Shown here piece after piece: positions 34,428-44,820 of a stretch of DNA of 64,000 bases. The translations under genes were made by a program, and so were the position numbers. Each line of letters begins with the position of its first letter. Positions within the stretch are counted from its first letter, which is position 1. This DNA is from Pyrenopolyporus hunteri (taxonomy: Eukaryota; Ascomycota; Sordariomycetes; Xylariales; Hypoxylaceae), in NCBI GenBank assembly GCA_902806595.1, contig CADCXC010000044.1, positions 1,054,001-1,118,000 on the forward strand. Direction: 5' to 3'. The notes beneath the pieces are model-generated. The model was not told the DNA's origin. It saw only the letters and a list, made by a program, of their open reading frames with translations, and made no database searches.

Positions 34428-35190
34428 TACGTCGGGTCTTGTCGAGGGGTTCCGGGAGCTAGGGAGGAGTGGAAGGGCAGTAGGTAATCCCGTAGTTTCG
34501 GAAGTCCCAGGTAGGCCACCCTAGACATAACAGACCTCTTTGGAGACATGCTAATGATAAGTAATATGTTGGGTGGTAATTCGTGTGATATGTAAAATAA
34601 ACCAGAGGTATATGAAAGACTCCCGTTTATGTTGTGACGTGACCGGATTCGGACTCGAGATGAAGATGATGAATTGCAATAGTCAAAAATAGGTACCTTC
34701 AAGTATTCCGTACCCGGTAACTGAAATGCGCCCAGCCCCCTACCCGGGTAGGTACCCACATAATATAGGTGCCTTATCGATCCACCTACTATTTGTGACG
34801 TACCTGAATTTAAGAGTTGCCGAACCAACACCAACGGGTAAGGTGCTTTCCTGTTCCGGACGCGGGTGGTACCTTAGGCTTTTGTTGGTTGATGTACTAC
34901 CACATGAGCCTAGGCACATACACTGTAGTACATACGACCATGTAGCACGGACATATATAGGTACCTAGGTACCTAAATACCTAGGTTAGACCCTACATTG
35001 TGTGCCTTTCGGTTTACTTCGGAGATAAAATCAACCCAAGAGAATAAACATCACAACTCCCCTTCGCCCTCTCTAACCCACCTGCCTGCCTCTTACCAGC
35101 CTTACCCTTAGGCATCATCTATTTCTACCGTACTCGCACATATGCGATCACAACTCGGGCAAATATAAGGCTTCCCCGCCTTACTTCACT
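34428..35190. promoter_or_regulatory. divergent promoter region RCC1 / MFS transporter
   Basis: 760-base spacer between the start codons of two divergently transcribed genes. It contains TAGGTACC-type repeats (about 34740-34755 and 34958-34986) and, just before the MFS start, C/T-rich sequence typical of fungal leaders (35040-35110). No defined binding site can be named. Confidence 0.5.
34958..34986. repeat. TAGGTACCTAGGTACCTA repeat
   Basis: Copy of the window-wide spacer motif inside the divergent promoter. Confidence 0.7.
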
Positions 35191-36874
35191 ATGACCGAAC
35201 CGATACTTGGCGACGATGAGATCCAACCAACCGAGCACACTCCGCTTATTGGGTCTCAGGGGACCGAGACCCTCGCAAGCTCCCCGGCTTTGAAGCTTGG
35301 CCGTTCGAGATCCCCGACACCCGTCTCTGTCGCTAGCGGCCGGATCGCCTTGCCATGGACACAAAAGTCCGGGGTTGTTTTGTCTCTGTATTACCTCATC
35401 GTCCTTACCGCTTCCATCGCCGACGCCTTCAAGCTGATCCCTATGACGAGGATCTACGAAGATATTCTTTGCCGCCGATATTATAACAAACCTCCCGGCT
35501 TGGGCGAGCCCATCAACGAAGATGACTGCAAGATCGACGCGCTCCAGTCCGAGCTAGCATATTTATTCGCTACCCTTGAATCCCTCGGCGCCGGCATTGG
35601 TTGTTTCGTTGCTCTTTTCTGGGGTATCGTAGCTGATCGCGTCGGTCGTAAGCCTGTATTTGTCGCCTGCGGAATAGGGATGTTCTCGCATTCCCTTCTC
35701 ATCGTCCTTTTTAGCTGGTTCGCAGACAGGATTCCCGTCCGATTAGTTTGGATATCATCTATTGCACACATTTTTGGAGGGCCTCCTCTCATGGGGGCTT
35801 GCACCTACAGCATGGTGAGCGATATAGTGCCCGAAACGAACAGGTGCGTTGTCACTACCAGAACCCTCTCTACCAGGTTCCGTCGTCTTACTCACAGCTT
35901 GTAGGTCCATCGCCTTCATGAGGGTCCATGTTGCGAGCCTCTCGGGCAACCTGGTTGCACCGGCACTAGCGTCTGCCATGATGTCCTTAACAGGCCCTTG
36001 GCCTGCCCTGTTATTAACCATCCTGCTATGGACCGTAGCCGTTTTATTGATACTTCTCATCCCAGAGACGCTCCACCGAACATCGCCTTCCGACAACCCT
36101 GATTCTACATCCATGACAATCAAAAAACGCGTGCTAGGGGGCATCGACCAACTGAAAGGCTCCATATCCATCTTGAAGATCCGCTCTGTGGCCCTGATTC
36201 TTTGCATCTGTCTTCTATCGCTGCCGGTCGTCATGTGCACCCTCCAGTTAATGGTTCAGTATATTTCGAAACATTATCATATCCCAATAGCCAAGACGGG
36301 ATACGTTCAGTCCCTATTCGGCATAGCCCATATAGTTGTTGTTCTGTTGATAGTCCCAAACGTATCCAAGCTAGTCGTTCGACCAACAACACCTAAATGG
36401 CTGCGTATAGCCGATGAGAAAGACCGTGATCTAGTACTGGCACGATGGTCTTATGTCATCTACGCTGTCGGTAGTTTCATCCTCGGCGTGTCCCCATCTC
36501 TACCAGTGTTTATAGCTGGTCTCGTCATAATGTCTTTCGGTGCCGGATCCGCGAGTTTCATCAAGAGCGTTGCAGCGTCACACGTCGACGTCGAGCGTCG
36601 GTCTAGGCTATTCACTCTAATGACTTTATTAGAGATAACTAGCGCTGTATGGTCGATGCCTGTGCTCGCCGGCCTTTTTACACTCGGTATGCGATTGGGT
36701 GGACTATGGATCGGTCTGCCATATCTCGGCGTATCTCTTATTTGTCTGGTTATGCTGGCCTTGGCGCTCTTTGTGCGAACACGCTCAACCGATACTATAG
36801 CTGAAGAGCCATTATTAAGACGGGGACCTGGTACACAGCATGGTGAGGGAGCGGGCTCTCCCAATGGTCATTAA
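35191..36874 (+). CDS. major facilitator superfamily transporter, 12-TM
   Basis: Two exons, 35191-35843 and 35905-36874 (540 residues), intron 61 nt with donor GTGCGT and acceptor TTGTAG. N-terminal cytosolic tail of about 60 residues with the TEHTPLIGS dileucine-like segment seen in vacuolar or endosomal transporters. TM1 is VVLSLYYLIVLTASIADAF. Motif A between TM2 and TM3 reads GIVADRVGRKPV. TM6 is followed by PETLHR and a long central loop, then six more hydrophobic helices; the C tail is short and polar. The intron interrupts between ETNR and SIAFMR in the middle of the fold. Proton-driven efflux or vacuolar transport of a small molecule is likely; the substrate is unknown. Confidence 0.93.
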
Positions 36875-37472
36875 GGCGACGGTCACTTGAGCGCTATATC
36901 AGCGAAATATATCCCCCACTTCTAATCTGATTACACAGGCAGTCTAATTCGAAATTACGTTGCATGGTAGCTATAGATACTTAATGAACGAAGCACGTAC
37001 GAACACCAACTTACTCCTCGGGGCGCCATTGACACCAGTAGTCCGAGCAGAAAGAAAACAGTCTCTTAAAAGTAGCCCTAAACATACAACGTTAGAGCAT
37101 GCCCCTAGTTAGATCACGATTTCTAAACAGGGGCCGGGAAGTCATTCCCGATGAGTGTCCTTTTAGCGAGATACACCTTCTCCCCAGAAACTAAGCCGCT
37201 CCGGTGTCTTAGTGCGCGCGTTAAGAGAGATAAGGGAGAGTTCCCAGCTAGTTATCAACAGCAGGCCTTATCATGCGTATCCCCAGCGTCTATAATTTCT
37301 GTGTTGTTAAGCATCCTGGCTGAGATATTCGACCCAAAGTAGTCCAAAGATGAGTCGACTAGGCGGCATTCACCTTTTGTCTAAAGTTCGAGGCTTCCGG
37401 CGTCACCTAGCAGCTAGGAACAAATATAACCGCCCTTGAATCAAGAAACCCAGGCCGTACCTAGGTATTCAT

Positions 37473-37500
37473 AAGTCAAGAAGTCAAGAAGTCAAGAAGT
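37473..37500. repeat. AAGTCAAG tandem, three copies
   Basis: Three perfect 8-bp direct repeats plus a partial fourth; simple-sequence expansion in a spacer. Confidence 0.8.
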
Positions 37501-38413
37501 ACACGTTCTTATTAAGGTTTATCGACTCCTACTCATTATATCCCTTAGGTACCTAGGAGCTATATAAAAGAGTGAAGTCTTTCTACTTGGCTACATTTTA
37601 TCAAACAACTCCGGGTTCCTTTCATAATATTGTCGGTTTATTCGTGGTACCTTGAACTCCACGTTTTTCAGTTAAACGTTAGGAATAGGAAGTGGATCAC
37701 TTCAACTTTTATTCTTCGAAGATGCATAGCGCATGTAGAGTCCCGCAGACTCTCCTCAGACATTTCGACGACTCCGGCTTACATCTAGATTATGTGATGT
37801 GACGCCCAGGGGCACCCGTAATCGAATAAGAGAATTCTCGAAGCACGTCGAGAACCACCGAACCCTCATCTGTGGAACAGATCTGGTTTCGTAAATTCGA
37901 GTTCAATAATTCCCGACTCTGTGGGTACGGCGAAGACGGGACGAGCAGCCATCATCCTTACAGCTCACGTTCCGCCATACCCCATAACAGGTGCACGGCG
38001 CACATGTTGGCTTCCTTTATGGGGAAACTTGGCAGGTGGATGGAAGCTCGATCGTGGATACAGAGTTGACCGCTAATTCGAGTCTATTGCAACCTCAGCC
38101 CTTATACCTATCATTCCAGTGTCATTATTGCAGTGCTATAGATCCATCGTGGACTTGCTACTAATACGCGACTCTCCGCCTATCCATTATCTACTTAGGG
38201 GCTCCATCGGTAGGATCTGGTTGCCTATTACTTTACCGCTCTCCGAAACGACCTCGATCCCGGTTCAACGGGTCCCGCGACGGCGGGCATTATTAGTGTT
38301 TCACTATAGGGGACTAGAGGGAGTCAATCAAGGAAGCACGTAGAATAGTGGTATTGTAGTAGGTAGTTTGAATGACATTCAAGCCTGTACACAGTCTCAC
38401 GTGAACGTCTCCA

Positions 38414-38431
38414 AATATATATATATATATA
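38414..38431. repeat. (AT)n microsatellite
   Basis: Uninterrupted AT dinucleotide run of about 18 bases. Confidence 0.8.
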
Positions 38432-40322
38432 CGGTGGAAACCGTTGAGCGATTCAATCGCAAGAGCGACGTGATAGCTGGCCAGGTACATAAGGCATTCA
38501 GGGGAAGCTTTACGTAATGCTATGGGATATATTCGCATACAGATTTGTTCGATCGTCGTTCGGAACCTGAAGGTGAAGAGCTATTAGAGCAGGGGCTGGG
38601 TGCCTGTCTATGCAGCTCAGACGAACGGCGTTAGAGCGAATAGTCTTTAAGAATGTTTTGACTACATAAAGGGTTATAACCAAAAAAGTAATCTACCTCG
38701 GCTGGGTACGTTTAAGGGGGTTATAGAGCATGATGGAGTTCTAGTTGGCCTAGTTACACTCCTTTTCCCCTCCCCTTTCCCCTTATTTTCTAGCACGTAA
38801 TTCTCAGAAGCGTTTGAGCGCCTCTCTTCCGACCCGAAGGGAAAACCGGCAATCAAAAGCAATATGAACGAAATAGTTTATTGCGAATAGCGCTTTGCTT
38901 TTGTTTCTAGCGCTTGGATTGCGATCGTATTACCGAGTTAGACCGAGCTTCTAGAATCGAAACCTACAAATCGGATCTTGACGGGTTAAAAGGAATCGAT
39001 GGGCCCACCTCAACCTATCATACGCACCAATTTATACCCTGTAAAAAGACCAGGCCTCGACCAGCTAGCTGTTCCGAGCTGGATGGCCTGCTAGGTAGCT
39101 GTAATCGGTGTTGAATGCGCTATAGATGCTGTGATTGCTCGCTAAATACGGGCAGGCGCCTCCGGCTCTCGGACTAAGACGACGATCACTTTTCAGGGCG
39201 TGCCAATGAGAAATCGGCCTAAATAAACACTCTATTTCAGCAAACGACAGCTCGCACTATTAATATCCCTTCCCACTTCGGCCACCCGCATCACATGAGC
39301 TTATGTGCAAGTAGGAAAATGATCAATGTAGAGATTTGTCTCGACGTGAGTAAACCAATTGCGTTGTCTAAGGCAAATACTTTGACCATTGTAAGAGTAA
39401 CCGCGTTGTTTCGTTCGCTTCGGGGGTTCTGGGAACCGAGAAGACGCGCCAGACGAAAATCTTTAAAATTCTTAGTCGGGAGCTCGTGACCTCCGACGAC
39501 ATGCACCTGGATCCCAAGTGAGCCGACTTTCACATGTTATGTCATAGTTCCCAGCGCGCCGTGTCAACTATGTGGCGTATATCTGGTGACATTCGTCAAT
39601 TCCATGCTGCTTCGCCCCTGAAGACTTGTTGAGGAGCCGTGTTGTATTGACGTGGATAAGACATGAACGTAATGCTTGGCATGCAGTTTATAGCCGAGCT
39701 ATGGCGGGAGTTGTGCTTTACATGCAAAGGATTGGGGCCCAGATTCATAAGAGGTACGGCGACTCTTCCGTAAGTCAGGCTCCTATGGCCCATTGGAATT
39801 CCTTTCGTACAACAGGGCGGCCACTTAAGAGGGTAAAAAAGTAATTCCTGCTGAAGTCATAGCTTCCCCCGGGCATAAGTGAGAATTTGTACCTGCGTGA
39901 CCACGATTCCTCATTGCGAGGAGCTCATGTCCGTCAATGAGATGTGTAGTAAAAGTGGCTCGATTTTGTTCGTGGGCCACGTGTATGCGGGTTGGTTTCT
40001 TGTGAATGGGGTGGCGGGCGGTTGATTGGCTATTTGCTCGGCTACCTCCCACGGTATCAGCCCTATGTTGGCAGCGAAATTCAAGATGTGGCCCCAAACA
40101 ATGCCTAACACCCAAGGCGATTTTGTTCCAATCAATTATTCATGCTCTTATGCAAATGGACGCATAACACGTAACACGACTGGGCAAGCGTCAGAGCCCA
40201 AGTCTGCTAAGCAGTCGAGCAGCAAGATGACGTGGTTAAGCCCACGTAGTTCAGCCATGGAACATATTATGGCCCGTCCACCGGGAGTACCTATAGGTAG
40301 GTGAGCAAACCCCAAAGCCAAG

Positions 40323-41051
40323 ATGTCTCCAACAGTCCGATCACAACCTTCGCCGGGCATTATGTCCCTAATAACGCCAGCCATTTTTTTCATCGCAGCG
40401 CTGTCTGGGAGCTACCTATTCTCATTCAAGACGCGGCGCTCGAGAGTGAGGGGTATGACCCGCGATATGATGGCCAGCGCCTCGTCGCGCGCATTCGACT
40501 ATGATTCAGCAGATGAGGATATCAGCGCCGACGCTTCGTCGCGGCATCTTGTGTACGACACAGCAGACGACGAGGACTTCCTCATGGTAATGGACAAGCC
40601 CCAATTCAGAACGCAATTCGGAGTCAGATCTGGCGCTGCCGTCCGTGGCTACCCGAGTTTTGGCGGAATTTACGTGCTCCATTGCACCGCAGTTGAACTC
40701 GACTTTTTGCAACTCGATCGATTCCACATCGCCATGAGGTCGCTGGATCAAGCGGAAGAAGACGCCCATTGCAGCAACATGCGCAAACTCGGCGCCACCT
40801 GGTGGGAGAGTGAAGAAGCGTACAGACGCAATGTTTTAAGCCCGGACAAATACGACCTACCCATCGTTTATGTTGGCTGGCCAGCCGGTGGTGGCGTCTG
40901 GGTTCTCAGGACGACCTACGCGGATGCAGCCGAGAGAGGCATTGGCAGAATCACCAACACATACAACATGGAAGAGCGCTGCCGCTTAATCAGGCAAATG
41001 GGCGGGACCTACTTTGAACACCCGGAAGACGGTCTCAACCTGGTGTTCTGA
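40323..41051 (+). CDS. hypothetical single-TM protein, 242 aa
   Basis: Single exon. ATG at 40323; the second Met (MSLITPAIFFIAALSGSYLF, 40362) may be the true start because it directly begins a hydrophobic helix that could act as signal anchor. After a basic stop-transfer (KTRRSRVRG) comes a linker with two similar acidic repeats (DYDSADEDISADASSR and VYDTADDEDF). A C-terminal domain of about 150 residues follows, rich in aromatics and Gly (GGIYVLHC, WWESEEAYRR, VGWPAGGGVWVL, NMEERCRLIRQMGGTYFEHPEDG). I do not recognise the family. The C-terminal layout resembles fungal proteins of unknown function with a repeated sensor-like fold, but that is only an impression. Confidence 0.65.
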   Translation: MSPTVRSQPSPGIMSLITPAIFFIAALSGSYLFSFKTRRSRVRGMTRDMMASASSRAFDYDSADEDISADASSRHLVYDTADDEDFLMVMDKPQFRTQFGVRSGAAVRGYPSFGGIYVLHCTAVELDFLQLDRFHIAMRSLDQAEEDAHCSNMRKLGATWWESEEAYRRNVLSPDKYDLPIVYVGWPAGGGVWVLRTTYADAAERGIGRITNTYNMEERCRLIRQMGGTYFEHPEDGLNLVF

Positions 41052-42490
41052 GCGTCCCCCGGTCGCGAGCGAGAAAAAAAGCTCGGGATATTAGGAGACC
41101 CCATGGAGGCCCGCACAAGTCGTCATTATCCTTCGAACTACCCCGCCGAATATACCACAGAATGCGACTCTCACACGACCAATTCTTTTCACTATCGCAA
41201 ACAATACCCACTTAGCCTCCTAGCTCTCAAAATACCCCTTCGCTTCATCTCTCTCTCTCATACTTTCATATATACTATACAAGCGACTCGAGCCGCCGCC
41301 GCCGACCACCTCCTGGAATTATTTACAGACGAATCTACCACGAGCCGTTAATATACTGGCGGGAAAAAAAGTCAGAATTCACTTCGGAGATGGTACCTTG
41401 TCCGGGCATGAGCCTGGTTCTGGTTATTGTGCCTCTCGCATAGCCGAGTCGCCGCTGACTCTAGGATTATCGAGACAACGGCACTATCTAGAAACAATGG
41501 GCCGATCGGAGCGAAAGGGTTGGAAGCCACAATTAGGCAATCCAATCCTTATATCCTCCCAGGAGTAGGACAGCAACGTCCTAGGCAGCGGCACAGGGAA
41601 TAATAATCAACGTGTGTCTATAAAAGACTTCACTGTGTATACAAGCGTCATTCATTAGACGTACTTCCGTCAGATTGTCACACACATTCGGGCGTCGAAG
41701 TACCGGCTGGATTCGGGATCACGCAAACGGGTTACAAAAAAACTACAGTACCACGTCGGGAGGGATATAAAATTATTGATAGTCATATATATTCGAAATA
41801 GATACCAAGTTTATATGAACTCGTAATGTCGCCTACTGTGATGTTTCTTGGAACATGAATCGCTTCTTCGTTTCCTACTGCAGATTGTCTCGTTCGCATG
41901 CTGAACTGTAGGATAGTGCGCTAAACCGTAAGATGGTAACGCTGAAGACCTACCATATATGACAATGGCACCCTAAATTCCAGGGGGTTGCAGTGCAGAT
42001 CCCGCTAAGACTACGTTTAGCTCAATACAAATACAGGGCTTTCAGCGCTTAAACCCAATTACAGATTTGAACGTATCGTAAGCGCAAAACAACCAGCAGT
42101 TACAACAATCAGTTCATTAAGTCGGTTGGTTAATTGAACCGTATAGTATTTTAGCTAGCGATAATTTCGTCCAAATAGAATTAGGAGTCCGGCATATATC
42201 ATTTGAGAACCTAGTACAATTCTAGGGGTTGAACTGGAATTGATTTGATTAGTGACCCTATTATAGTGGCATAGGCGCTGTAGCCCGCTATACCTTAGCG
42301 CCCCTTACCTAAAGAATGGGTTTCCAGCACTATTTCGCTCCCTAGCATCATAGAATTTTTCCAGATCCATTTTCATGTTTCTATAATAACCCTAACGTCA
42401 AAATCGTATCCAAATAACAGATACACACCAACCATACCCGGTAACGCATATTTTAGCCACGATGATGGGAATGACCCAAGTGAGCACACA
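41052..42490. other. intergenic region
   Basis: About 1.4 kb between the hypothetical gene and the 3' end of the secreted hydrolase. The first 300 bases are C/T-rich with weak open frames; the rest is AT-rich with no feature seen. Confidence 0.5.
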
Positions 42491-43802
42491 TTACACTCCT
42501 TGGCGTTTCAAGAAGCTAAATATCGTCTTGAACGCCTTCGGAGCGACCTTGTGTAGGTTAAGATGGTGACTGCGAGCATGAGTCAGCGCAAATAGCTAAT
42601 TATTACCTAGATTTCCCCGCGTCTAGGACTTGGAAATGATCTAGAACTCACCCAGCAGGTAGGTTATCGACGATCTCGACGGTCTTAGCGCCCGAGAAGT
42701 CGTCTTTAAGAATGTCGAGTATGCCAACACAGTTACCTCCACAAGCCGACACGTCGAACTGCCCCTGAAGGACGAGCACCGGGGCGGTAACCCCTCCAAA
42801 GTCCAGGGGGCTATTCGCTAGTAACGATGGCAATGAGCCTACGGCAAACGGCGCGCTGCTCTTAAAGTACGACCACTCAGCAACGCGGTGCTCGAAGTCG
42901 TTTGGCTGCCCGAAGGACGTATACGTCTCAGCATAAAGGTCCCCCGACGTTAGAAAGCCCGAATCCAACGCGCCCCAACGGGCGGGGTCCTGGAGCCGTG
43001 CGACTCTGAAATTAGATCCGGCAAGAAAGGGGCCGAAATAGGTAAAGTTGCCCCCAAAACCGGTCAACACGACGGCATCCACAGCTGTCTTCTTGCTGAT
43101 CGCGGATGCGATTGTCAGATATGATCCATAACTGTGGCCTATGAGAGCTACTTTTGTAGCGTTAGTAGTATGTCGCGCGTAGTCGACAAGCGAGTCCAGA
43201 ACTGCCGCCTCCACTTGAAACTGAGCTTCTGTGAGCGAGTTAACCCTAGCATAGGGAATCACTTGTTAACTATTATAACTCAAACTGCTAGAAGTAAAGC
43301 TTATGCTTACGTAGAGGATGAGCCGACACCTATACGGTCATAATTGAGAACGGAATACCCAGCCGCCACAGCGGCCTCAACGAAATTGTACTCTTCAGAG
43401 TCCTTGAAAGTCGGGCGCCAATACCTATGCTTCTATTAGACGCCGCGGTTTCGATTTTCAAAACGGAAAACCATACACTTTAGACTCTAGAATCCCATGG
43501 GTCAGGACCAGCGTGGGCCCCCCTTTTCCGCATAATGTGGCTCCGACGTTAAATTTGCTCGCTACTGGCTCGGCCGTGATACCAGTAATCGGTAGAGGGT
43601 TTGCCGGGTCGCCGAAGTCCCGTCTTGTAAGGCTCAGCGTCAAAGCAGCCGCATCCCAATTATCATTAACTGTCGCATTGATGATGAAGCGCGGCACGCT
43701 CACAGCGACGGGGATTGTGATTTCCTTGCATCCCAACGATGTAGAAGGTCGACCGGAAGTCGCAGCCGCGAGAGTGAAGGCCAATAGGGCGTAAGCGAAC
43801 AT
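42491..43802 (-). CDS. secreted alpha/beta hydrolase
   Basis: Four exons: 43802-43477, 43424-43311, 43245-42652, 42569-42491 (370 residues). Introns of 52, 65 and 82 nt have donors GTATGG, GTAAGC and GTGAGT, and acceptors CATAG, GCTAG and CGCAG. Signal peptide MFAYALLAFTLAAATSG. The mature enzyme begins with a C-terminally capped beta region (CKEITIPVAVSV) found in a fungal family of secreted hydrolases. Then LVLTHGILESKVYW (oxyanion HG), YDRIGVGSSS, nucleophile elbow LIGHSYGS (Ser185), Asp in VLQGQFDVS and His in LPAGHHLNLH, the last only visible once intron 3 is removed. Triad complete. Substrate unknown; ester, lactone or peptide-amide hydrolysis is possible. Confidence 0.9.
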
Positions 43803-44820
43803 GTTGTTCGTAATGGAAAACGGCCGAGTGAAGAACGGGAGTAAGGAAACTGCCGAGTCAACATCAACGCCTAACAGCCATGTTTATATACGCGCGCACC
43901 CTATGTCAAAAATCAGTCTGGTATCCTGGATTTCGCATTTACAAGTAAATACTAGGACGGTTACCCACACATTGCTGACGGCCATATTTGATGAAGAGAT
44001 AGCCTTCTAAACCTGACTCACTCAGCTGCCGTGAGGATGACTGAGAATATAGCATATTATACTCTTTCTGTGGGGAACGTCTGCTCAAGGACGATGGCGG
44101 GTAGTAGTAGTAAGGGTTGTGGTAGCTTAATAGGGAGTTAAATTATCCGATTGAAAGGGACATTGACAAATGTTACTGGATAGTGAGTCAGATATTACTG
44201 TTCCCCGAGGTTCGTTCCTTGCGCAAGCGCTTACTCTAGTGAGGTGAGATATGCTGGGTGAGACTACCATTTTCCCGATCCGGATATGGGGTGGATTAGG
44301 AAGCCCTCTCTTCGTCTAACACGAAGCTAGGTAAGCTACACTTCAGTAGTCCTAGGCTGGACGAAGTCCCGGAGATATCTATATGCAGTATGAGAACCGC
44401 GATAATGCGTCGATTCGCGGAGTTATTGTCATGATGAGGGAGGCGAAACTAGGCTTATGCGTTGAATAATATTTATTCTCTTGGATTCAGATTCGGCATT
44501 CGAGAGACCCCAAGGTTTGACTCCCTAGTGAGGGCCTTTCTATCGCGGAGACTCAACAGCTTTGCTGGTGGGTTAGTATAGATGTATCACCATAAAATCA
44601 ATTCATTTCAAGTTGTATTATTCATAGTACAAGTGTTCCTATCTCCATATAAGACACATAGGGCTATTATCTGCTCCGAGACTTCTATACTATGGGCGAT
44701 GAATGCTCAAATAGGGACGAAGAATCACAGAAAGAATATGCGACATAATTAAACACACTGATTTCACCTTATTAACCTGTATCCCATCGTTCCGAATTCT
44801 CCTTCTGATATTTGCACAGC
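43803..44820. other. intergenic region
   Basis: About 1 kb including the promoter of the secreted hydrolase and the 3' flank of the GTPase-RING-patatin gene. No gene seen. Confidence 0.5.

Larger units (their letters stand above)
36875..40322. other. gene-poor spacer
   Basis: About 3.4 kb. It contains a TAGGTACC motif at about 37544-37558, a three-copy 8-bp tandem at 37473-37496 and an (AT)n run at 38414-38431. No gene is supported. Minus-strand frames at 39825-40393 are discussed under rejected items. Confidence 0.5.

Noticed and set aside
29674..36874. Tyrosinase, carboxylesterase and MFS transporter as a secondary-metabolite cluster
   Set aside because: No PKS, NRPS, terpene synthase or pathway regulator is present, and a housekeeping RCC1 gene lies between them.
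39825..40393. Minus-strand frames (96, 74 and 81 residues) that could be strung together with an acceptor near 40280
   Set aside because: Joined translation shows no domain or conserved pattern and overlaps the start of the plus-strand hypothetical gene; probably chance.
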